Of a stretch of DNA of 64,000 nt, positions 56,163 to 64,000 are shown piece by piece. The DNA comes from Hypericum androsaemum (lineage: Eukaryota; Streptophyta; Magnoliopsida; Malpighiales; Hypericaceae), in NCBI GenBank assembly GCA_963995505.1, contig OZ023192.1:7175001-7239000 (forward strand), written 5' to 3'. The notes beneath the pieces are model-generated. The model saw only the letters and a program-made list of their open reading frames with translations. It had not been told where the DNA came from and did not search any database. Numbering within the stretch: position 1 is the stretch's first letter; every line of letters starts with the position of its first letter. A program made the translations under genes and the position numbers.

Positions 56163-56890
56163 TTAAGGAATCTCGTACTTCATCGAAGTCATCCTGAAAT
56201 ACCTCGAATCAAGAAATTAGCCCAAAACTGGTTAGAAAACAAAAAGCAGCCAAATTAGTTGACTTTTGGTCAACCAATCAAACCATTGACCAAGTCAACT
56301 CGAAATTAGGATTTTCAAACCTAAAACTCCAAGGGGCGGTGGTTGGACGGCGGGCCAACACGGCGAGGTGGCTCGCGGATGGTCACTGGTCGACGGCGAG
56401 CAGGCGACGCGGCTGGACTGGTCAGAGGACGGTCGGCGGCGGCGGCAGCGGGTTCCAGAAGACCTTTCTCTCTCCCCAACAATGTCCTTCTCTCTCCCCG
56501 AAACTCCCCTCTCTCTCCGATGACAAGACGAACGGCGAGGGGCAGAGCTTCTCCCGGCGCGACGACGGTGCGCAGGGACGGTCGTGTTCGAATCGATGAC
56601 GGCAACGTCTGTACGTGGGGGCCTTCTCCTCCAGACGAGCGACGGGTTCGGACTCGAACGCCAAAGACCCGACGCGGGTTCCTCTCTTCACGGACGATGG
56701 GACTTCTCCCCAGACGTAGCGACAGAGCGCTGGGGCGGTCGCCTCCTTCAGGCGACGGCGGGTGGATTCGAGCGGGCGGAGGGTGGCTGCTCGCGGCTGA
56801 GTGGCTCCAAAATCCTAAATTCCGATTTTCCCTTAATCGAAATCGTTACTGTTCAATTTTTTTTGTGTCGAAAACTCGAATCTCAGATCC
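56163..56890 (-). other. GC-rich leader between primer site and gag
   Basis: 56330-56800 is very GC-rich with many CpGs, unlike the flanks. Long overlapping open frames on both strands here are a result of composition. No domain recognised. Confidence 0.55.
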
Positions 56891-57174
56891 GACTCTGATA
56901 CCAATTATTGAGAAATAAGATCAAAACGTGTAAAACACAAGACACAAGAATTACATGGAAACTCCAAGATGGGGAGAAAACCACGGGCAAAGGAGAGTCG
57001 TCCACTATGTGAGTCAAATCGGTTACAAGGCCTCTGTGAGGATTCTCTCTACCTCACAACTCTCGACTACACACAAAAGACCTAGGCATAGGCCAATATA
57101 TATAGGAGATTATAACCCTACTCTAAATAGGAATAGAGTACTAATTTGTCTAGAATTTGAGACAAACTCTAACA

Positions 57175-57480
57175 CTCATCATTATCGGCCGCACTTTCGG
57201 CTTTCGGCTTCCAATTTAATCTGTCCAGTAATTAACATCTCAAACACAATGTTATTAATTGAGAATTACACGACAATTAATTGGTTAGATACTCTTTTCA
57301 ACGTGTCTCTAGCCAATAATTTTCTCCGGGGGTTTGATTTGCACCGTTCGTCCTTTCGGCTTAGCTGTGACTTTAATTTGGTTTTAAGGCGTAAAACAAT
57401 TATGAAATAAGCGCACTATAATATTTTAAACTGTCACGTACAAAACCAAATCGGATCTATCTTTCTGTTTCCACGCAAAA
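57175..57480. other. Spacer between copia and LINE
   Basis: No gene recognised; GCTTTCGGCTTTCGGCTT-like short repeats near 57195-57215. Confidence 0.35.
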
Positions 57481-57785
57481 ACAAGTAAAGGCACTCAATA
57501 TCAAAAAAAAGTTCTATTCTCTCTGCTACGGCTTTGTCTCTTCTCTGGAGTCGTATCCTAGGGTTTCTCGCCGATTTGCCTCGCTTTCAATATCCGATCT
57601 TCGTTTCACCATCGTCATCACGCACTTTCCAGTCCTTCTCGTTATTATGCTCGTCCTCCCATCCACCTTTCGCCACCACTCACCGTTTCCTTTTCCATTT
57701 TTTTTGTCTCTTTACAGTTTGCACTTTCCTTTACGTTTTTTCTATGGTTCTTTGTGTTACCCTCCGTTTCTTTTTTATCTCTGGT

Positions 57786-57955
57786 TTTTTTTTAAATAGA
57801 TGTATTATATTTCACCATGAAAGAAGGCTGTACAAAAAGTTCACGATTGCACAGCAAGCAATCGAAAACAGACAAGACAACACCCAAAGAGGAAACAAAG
57901 GACGCCTAATAAAAGAATGAACACACTAAAAGAAACACTCTTGGCTACGCCATGG
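57786..57955 (-). mobile_element. Retroposed LINE 3' tail in the LINE leader
   Basis: 170 bp flanked by 14 bp duplications TTTTTATCTCTGGT (57772-57785, 57956-57969). A T-run at its left end is the poly(A) tail on the minus strand. The minus-strand text (CTTTGGGTGTTGTCTTG, then TTTTTGTACAGCC) resembles plant LINE 3' untranslated regions. It is therefore a 5'-truncated copy made by target-primed reverse transcription. Confidence 0.75.
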
Positions 57956-57995
57956 TTTTTATCTCTGGTGTTTCAGGTCGTGGAGATCCAACTTC

Positions 57996-58720
57996 ATGAG
58001 TTCCGAACGTGAGAGGGGGAAAGCAGTTTGTGGGTCCAGCGCTATGAGATCGAATGTGGAGGCTCAGTCATCCCCCGCGCATGAGGATTGGGTCGAGGAG
58101 GTCTTGGATCTTTCGGCAGAATTGAAAGAGAGAATTCGATCTTCTGTTCCTACCGCTCTGGTAAGATTGGTGTGGTCAGAAAATATGATCAATTCGAGGA
58201 CCTTTGGGATGGTTATTAGGGATGTGTGGACATCGCATCAAAGGATGACGAATTCTGAGATAGGGCAAAATCGCTTTATGTTTAGATTTAATGAACGTCG
58301 TGATATAGATAGGATTTTGGGCGATCAACCTTGGCTTTTTGATAAGAATGTTATACTTTTGGAGGAGGTCACGAAAGAGGTGCAGCCCTCAGTTTTTGAG
58401 CTTTACCACACGATGTTTTGGGTTCGTTTGTTTGACCTACCCATGGGAGGCTATAACCTAGTTACTGCGAAGGCTGTCGGAAATTTGTTGGGTTCGTTTA
58501 TGGAGATGGATGAGAATGAGAAACTTAGAGAGAATTTCATGCGGATTAGGGTTAGAATGGATGTGAGAGTTGCTCTAAAGAGATCAAAGAAGATTCGGTT
58601 TGGGGAGGGTATTGTAGCGACAGTGGTCTTCAAATATTAGAAACTTCAATCTTTCTGTTACAAGTGTGTTTGGGCCATATAGAGAAAGTGTGCGACTTGG
58701 ATCAGGAGGATGTCCTTGGC
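57996..58720 (+). pseudogene. LINE ORF1 (DUF4283 and zinc knuckle)
   Basis: The 214-codon frame includes LVRLVWSENMINSRTFGMVI, RFMFRFNERRDIDRILGDQP, WLFDKNVILLEEV, FWVRLFDLPMGGYNLVTAKA and VGNLLGSFMEMDENEKLREN, the hallmarks of DUF4283. A TAG at 58638 interrupts KYEKLQ, and the knuckle (FCYKC, then EKVCDLDQED in shifted frame) has lost bases in its middle. The protein would bind element RNA. Confidence 0.8.
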
Positions 58721-59122
58721 CTTGACGGACAGCTATGGTGATGGTTAAGGACCCCCCGCCACTATGCAAAGGAAGATGGCTGAGGAAGATAAGGACTGGT
58801 ATTCCTACTCCAACCTATGATATCAGCCAGGGCCACAGGCCATCGGAAGGGACACAGCCAAGCCCCTCTCACTCCTATGATATCTGAGCAATCGAAAATG
58901 ATCAAGCGGGTGAAGGCTTTGCTACAAGTTGCAGAGTTGATCAATCTAATGCCAGTGGGTCAATCCTATTTGGGTGTTCAGGCACAGGGTCAAAACCCAT
59001 AGTCGAGAAGTTTTAGAACAACTTGGTTTACCGAGTGGGAGCAAGGAGCTACCTCGCAAATCTCGGCCTCTTTTCACTCTAATCCATGTGAATCTGGATG
59101 AGCATAGGAAGGATGTGGACAC

Positions 59123-60570
59123 TGATGAGCACAAGAAATGCTCACATTATGCCCTCATTTTTGGATCATTTAGACCCGGTCTTCAGTCTGTTTGAGTCAT
59201 TTTATGCCATTTTTAGGTCAGTTGCTTAGAATAGTTTCACATTTATATTTTCGTGTCTTTTGGAGGAGGATTTTACAGGGATGCGATGACCAAGGGAGAA
59301 GAGGCGAGCTTTGATAGAGTCGGGCCGAGAGATAGCCACCCGGAAGCAAGCTACACCCGCCGAATGGCAAAATCTGCATCGACCGGCGTCTCTCCTGCAA
59401 ACCTACGCTGATCGACGCCCCATTCAACAGACAGCGGGAGAAATTCATCCAGATTTCTTCGAACCTCTTGTGTCCAACTGGGAGGTGTCGAAGCCTGATG
59501 AGCAACGTTCCAAGAGAGGGGGACGAGCTTTTCAAGAAGAAAATGCCGAATGGCAGAATTGCCCACCGGTCGGTGCCCAAGATGCCGCTTGTACTTTGTA
59601 CCCACCGGTCGATGCCCAAAACTCAGAATCGCCCGCCAGCTCAGCCCGTCGGACGGTGCTAGTAGCACCGAACGACATTTTTGCCAAATTTTTCCTGGGA
59701 AAATTAGTCATTTTTTAGGGCACTTCAAAAATTTTACCTCATTTTAGGGTTGAGGGGCAGACTCTCCTATAAATATCCCCCTCAACCCATAAAGTTAGAA
59801 GCCTTGACATTGAGAACTTAAAATTAGGGTTTTTTATTGTTGAAGGAGGAGCTCGAGGAGCAAGAGGCGGATGACGGCTTCGGATCGAGCGGCTCCCCAG
59901 TACGATTGAGCACTCTCTTTCCATTCTCTTTCCCACTTTTGTGACATTGTTCCTTTTAATGCATAGTTATTTTGTGTAAATGATAATGTGTCAGTAGTTC
60001 TCCTTTGGGTCAGGTGCCTTAGCACTCCCAAAATGCTTGGTTTCAAATGAGCTAAATCTTGAGGGCATGTAATGGTTAGGGAGCGTAATGCTTTGGGTAA
60101 AGTGACCTCTGTTGAAACCTAATGGCGAGAGCGTTAGTTACGACCTAGAGTCCTTCCCAATTAATTTTAGCGTGATCCAAAGTACTTAGTCGTGAAGGAG
60201 AGCATGGACAAACCTAACAGCTAGACTAGGCATTTGCCCGATGGACTTAGTCATAAATGGACTTTACCTGTGAGGGTGATGTATAGTTGGCCTTAGGGTG
60301 GTGCACTCACGAGTGAGGTTTAGGGTGGATAGTTGTGGTAGTCTTGGGATGTGTGAAGGGAACCTAGCCCAATTTTCTTTAAATATGACTTAACAATGCC
60401 CTTTTCAACTTCGTCTTGTCTTTGCTTGCTTCACCCAACTTAATTCATAAAACACTTTCGACCTATTATTAATTACATTTTGCTCAGGCTGTCTTGAACC
60501 CGCTCTCTGTAGTTCGACATTATACTCGTACTCCCTTTATTACAAGCTGGACCCAAAAATTTACTCTACA
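59123..60570 (+). mobile_element. Probable solo LTR of a Ty3/gypsy element in the LINE
   Basis: A 1.45 kb block starts TGATGAGCACAAGAAATGCTC, has a TATA box CTATAAATATCCCC at 59767-59780 and ends with GCTCTCTGTAGTTCGACA, then TTACTCTACA. The CTCTGTGG-TTCGAC phrase is typical of the 3' end of plant gypsy (Tat/Athila type) LTRs. It interrupts LINE ORF1-to-ORF2 sequence. Flanking bases GACAC and GACGT agree at three of five positions, so the borders are provisional. Confidence 0.55.
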
Positions 60571-61139
60571 GACGTAGTTTCACAAAGAGGGATTGAGGTG
60601 GGTTCATGCACAACTCAGGAGGCTTATATTTTGATAGAGAAGGCACACCCATAGGAGGGCACCTCATAGATGGATCCTATCTTCACCTAGAAAAGACGGG
60701 CTTGGGCTATTTCAACAGAGGTGTTTTAAGGTGTTCAATAAGTGAAAGCGCAAGGTTTTAGAAGGGATTACCTCGAGAGGTTATGCTAGCCAGAGCCATT
60801 GTGTTATTTCAGATGCTCAGGTTTATTCCAATAGTAAGGCAGAGGCTACGGGACAGCCCTGCCGGGAGTAATGAATGTGGTTTGGTGGAACTTTTGCAGC
60901 CTGGGGAAGCCGTTGGTAGTTCATCAATTAAGCAAGTTGACAAGATCCTGCAATCCTCAGGTTCTTTTTATGTCCAAAATAAGACTTAAGGATGGAGAAG
61001 CAGAGAATCTCAAATGGCGACTAGGTTTTGAGTGTTGAGTTTATGTTTCTTGTTAAGGATTGGGTAGAGTGCGTAGTGGATGAATTATCCTTTTCTGGAG
61101 GCAGGGTATGAATGTGAATTTAGTTTCATTTTCCTTACA

Positions 61140-61740
61140 TTATATTGATGTTGAGATTACAAATTATTTTCTGTGGAGGTTCACAGGTTTTTATGGTTGG
61201 CCAAGGATGGAGGACAGACATCTTTCATAGTCTCTTCTACGCCAACTAAAAGAGAGGTCTTCTCTTTCGTAGATTTTTTGGGGAGAATTCAACGAGATTT
61301 TATCTATGGCAAATATGAGGAGAGGTAATATTATTCCTCAGTGTTGGATGGATGTGTTTCAGGAGGTAGTTTATTCATATGGGTTTGCTAAAGTTTGAAA
61401 GCCGGGTGCGCATTTTAGTTAGGCAAATGGGCAGGAGGATGAGGACCATATTGAGTGTAAGCTTGATCATGATTTTGCGACGGTGGAATGGTAAGCCTTA
61501 TATATGTGTTCCTGGGTGGAGGCTAGACTGCGTATAGGATTAGATCATTCTCCACTGGTGGGTTAGTTTCGGATTGAGGATGCTAGACCAGCTCATCTAA
61601 GGTTTCATTTTGAGCAGATGTGGGAAAGATATGGAGATATCAAAAAGGAAATTCAACTGGCCTGGGGTCATAGAGCCGAGGAGGATATTCCTTCTAAAAT
61701 AGTGGCGTGTGCTCAACATCTTGCCTTTGACTTCAGATAG
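61140..61740 (+). pseudogene. LINE ORF2 endonuclease remnant
   Basis: WRFTGFYGWPRMEDRHLS, then FWGEFNEIL (for the usual GGDFNEIL) and LDHSPLVG (for SDHSPL) mark an exonuclease-endonuclease-phosphatase domain. The catalytic Asp of GDFN is Glu. Stops are frequent. Confidence 0.75.
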
Positions 61741-62299
61741 TAAGAGAAAGTTGATGGATTCGAATAGGCAGCGAGAGGAGTTACTTTCTAGGGAGGAAAG
61801 CTATGTGGGCTCAGCATTCTAGGGTGGATTAGCTGCATAAGGGAGATCACAATACGAGATTTTTCCATCAAAAGGCCTGGAATAAGGGAGTGCACAATAA
61901 GATATTAGAGTTGACGGGAGGGGATGGGCGGACTTTGCATAATTGGTCCAGATTGGAAGGGCTTTTTATTATGATTTATTTACTTTTGAGGTTGATGTGG
62001 AGGTTTTGGATGTGACAAACTTGATAGATGTGTGGGTCTTTGATGAGATGAATAGTAGTTTAGGAGTTCCGTACACAGAGGAGGAGGTTCACACACTTCT
62101 CTATGAGATATTTTTGTCTAAGGCTCTGATTTTTGATGGTATGCTTCCTTTTTTTTTAGAAGCACTGGTCAATTGTTGGCCCTTTGGTAGCTTGTTCTAT
62201 TTTATCTGTTCTTAATGATGGGAGGTACCCTTCTTGTATAAATGACACTATTATAGCCTTAGTACTAAAGGTCAAATGTCCATCCACCTATTACAAATA

Positions 62300-63060
62300 G
62301 GCTAAAAGGGTTTTTACATGAGATAATACATGAGACTCAATGGGCTTTCGTACCAGGACGTCTAATTACAGATAATCCTATATTTTCTTTTGCATCCAAT
62401 CATCATTTAAAGCAAAAGTTGACTCGTAGAGGGAGTTGGTATGTCTTAAAATTAGATATGATGAAAGCTTATGATAGGATAGAGTGGTATTTTCTCAAGA
62501 ATATGCTAGTTGCTTTGGGCTTTCAAACATTTTTTACTAACCTGGTTATGAGTTGTGTTTCTACTGTGAGGCATGCTGTGCAAGTTAACTTACACGTGGG
62601 AGAGTATTTTGTTCTTGGGAGAAGTCTATGTCATGGGATTTGCTTTTCCCCATATCTATTTTTGATGTGTGTGGATGGGTTGGTAGCTCTAATTTGTCAG
62701 GCAGAGAGTCTTCGGAGGATACACGATTTGAAGGTGGCTAGGGGAGCACCAGCTATTACTCACCAGAGAGGGAACTCAGGACTATTTTGGGTTTATTGGA
62801 TGTATATTCTTGGGCTTCAGGTCAAAAGGTTAATCTTCAAAAGAGCTCGGTATACTTTAGCCATAATATGACGGAAGAGGACCAAAGCAGATTGTTTGCT
62901 ATATTGGGTATGCGTAGAGAACAGGATCGAGACACCTACTTGGGGTTGCCGATGTTAGTGGGGAGGTTGAAGAGACTAGTTTTTTCTTGTATTGAGGATA
63001 GAATAAATGCGAAGATTAGGAGTTGGAAGGAGCGATATGTCTAGAGCTGGTAGAGAAATA
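62300..63060 (+). pseudogene. LINE ORF2 reverse transcriptase remnant
   Basis: FVPGRLITDNPI, LKLDMMKAYDRIEWYFLKNM, and SPYLFLMCVDGLVALI are RT motifs. The FADD catalytic box expected after the ITH block (about 62760) is missing: the text jumps to GGNSGLFW and then, in another frame, YSWASGQKVNLQKSSVYFS and DTYLGLPMLVGR. Confidence 0.8.
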
Positions 63061-63359
63061 CCGGTTAAGTCAGTTTTACTATCGGTTCTAACCTATGTTA
63101 TGAGTTATTTCAGGTAACCAAATGAGGTTTGTGAGAGGATTGAGAGGAAGCTTTGTGCATTTATTGGGGAAATTGGATAAGGTTGCGCCGCTCGAAAAGG
63201 GAAGGTGGGCTGGGTTTCAGGAGGTTAGCTAGTTCCAATAATGCCATGCTTATGAAGCAGACGTGGTGATTGTTATATAAGTCAGAATCATTACCAGCTA
63301 GAGTCGTAAGGGCTCGGTAAGGATTTTTAGGGGATTATTTACATCCCTATTAGTTCTTG

Positions 63360-64000
63360 GCTTTCGAAGGATGTGGTAAGGTGGAGGCACAATTTAGATG
63401 GTATCTATACTATTTATTCAGGCTATTTTGTTAACTTGAAAGGGTGGTGGAAGACCTCTGAATTTTCCTCTCTCCCAATTCATTCAAAGGAGGTATGTCA
63501 GTGTGCTTGGAATATCTTGTGTCCCCTTGAATTTAATATTTCATGTGGCATCTTTTGGATGATAGTCTAGCTACGAGAGAAAATATTGCGAGGAGAGGGA
63601 TGGCGGTAGATTTTTTTGTCTCTTGTGTGCAAATAATGAAGAGTCTGCCAAACTTTTTTATCTATTGCTCGACTACCAGTTTCCTTTGGTCTAAAGTAGG
63701 AGTTGATATTTGTACACTACAGGGACAATCTCTAGTTTAGGCTTGCATGGACCTTCTCTCAGCCATGGATCAAGGTGAATGAGGTAGGCGAGCTGCTTGG
63801 TTGTGGGGGATTTGGAAGCTTAGAAATGAGATGGTTTTTAAGAGTGTGAATTTCAAGGAGGCGCAAGGTGTTCTAAAGTCTATTCATCGTTTGTGGTTGG
63901 ACTATATTTTTGTCCATTATCTGACTTCCCATACTAGACTAGGGTTGGTAGAGCAGTGGCGACCCCCAGAATAGGTTGGTTTAAGATTAACACGGATGCA
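63360..64000 (+). pseudogene. LINE ORF2 C-terminus: zf-RVT-like region and RNase H start
   Basis: RRSKREGGLGFRRLASSNNA (about 63185-63245), WRHNLDGIYTIYSGY and CAWNILCPLEFNISCGIFW follow the plant LINE zf-RVT order. WLWGIWKLRNEMVFK and, at the end, PRIGWFKINTDA begin the RNase H domain, which continues beyond the window. Confidence 0.75.

Larger units (their letters stand above)
51851..57174 (-). mobile_element. Full-length copia retrotransposon with GC-rich leader
   Basis: LTRs 51851-52116 and 56909-57174 (266 bp each, TGAGAAATAAGATC to CTAACA) are closely similar. On the minus strand the primer site TGGTATCAGAGTCGG follows the right LTR and the purine tract CACGGTGGAGATT precedes the left one. 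All copia domains follow in order. Flanks GTCTT and CTCAT do not match, so no target duplication is claimed. Confidence 0.9.
57490..64000 (+). mobile_element. L1-type LINE, decayed and running off the window
   Basis: Plus-strand order: leader (about 57500-57995), ORF1 with DUF4283 (57996-58640) and zinc knuckle, endonuclease (about 61170-61570), reverse transcriptase (about 62380-63050), zf-RVT-like region (about 63370-63600) and the start of a C-terminal RNase H (GWFKINTDA at about 63970-64000). This is the plant L1 layout. Two later insertions interrupt it: 57786-57955 and about 59123-60570. The left border is uncertain. Confidence 0.8.

Noticed and set aside
56343..56918. A 191-codon plus-strand open frame and overlapping minus-strand frames.
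   Set aside because: Open frames occur on both strands of a GC-rich stretch poor in stop codons, upstream of gag of a minus-strand copia; no domain is visible.
59218..59718. Overlapping open frames of about 135 codons on both strands.
   Set aside because: They overlap on both strands in the CpG-rich part of the putative solo LTR and have repeat-derived content.

Overview
This window is nuclear DNA of a flowering plant, most likely a dicot. The evidence is a decayed plant F-box gene family with a short intron, copia LTR retrotransposons of plant type with tRNA-Met primer-binding sites, Mutator-like elements (MULEs) carrying both a mudrA-type transposase and a ULP1-like protease gene (the Kaonashi type), a Cassandra-type TRIM whose LTRs contain 5S rRNA sequence, and a plant L1-type LINE with a DUF4283 ORF1. 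I see no intact host gene and no tRNA. The only rRNA-like sequence is the partial 5S inside the Cassandra LTRs. The species cannot be named from sequence alone.

Layout. At 1-890 there is no supportable gene. At 991-1884 (minus) lies a compact F-box pseudogene (copy 1). A tandem paralogue (copy 2) has its 3' end at 3820-4081, its middle at 14814-15391 and its 5' end at 26003-26219. It was blown apart by two insertions: a copia nest (4082-14808, target duplication AGTCC) and a 10.6 kb Kaonashi-type MULE (15392-25993, target duplication TGTTTAAGG). The copia nest itself holds a small internally deleted copia (6437-8358, duplication TTCAA) and an almost full-length copia (about 8801-13786). At 3110-3440 sits an orphan housekeeping-type promoter with a 15-codon start.

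From 26220 to 28363 there are the copy 2 promoter, a local duplication, and a 475 bp non-autonomous element with a perfect 10 bp target duplication and internal minisatellites. A complete but decayed copia element occupies 28364-36690 (plus). A second Kaonashi-type MULE (37316 to about 46519) has lost its right end. From 46520 to 51000 comes a mosaic of copia fragments in both orientations with a tandem Cassandra array inside. At 51278-51689 is another small minisatellite-bearing element. A further copia lies at 51851-57174 (minus). From about 57480 to the window end runs a decayed L1 LINE (plus), carrying a retroposed LINE tail and a probable gypsy solo LTR.

How it fits together. The two MULE copies each carry two convergent genes: a transposase with FAR1-type DNA-binding, MULE catalytic and SWIM domains, and a ULP1-like cysteine protease gene. 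Each copy is broken at different places, so comparing them identifies the lesions. The most unusual signal is a 22 bp minisatellite (core TGATATTGGTTTC) that fills the introns of both convergent MULE genes, always in the sense orientation of the host gene. Related 23 bp repeats fill the two small non-autonomous elements, whose termini also resemble the MULE termini.
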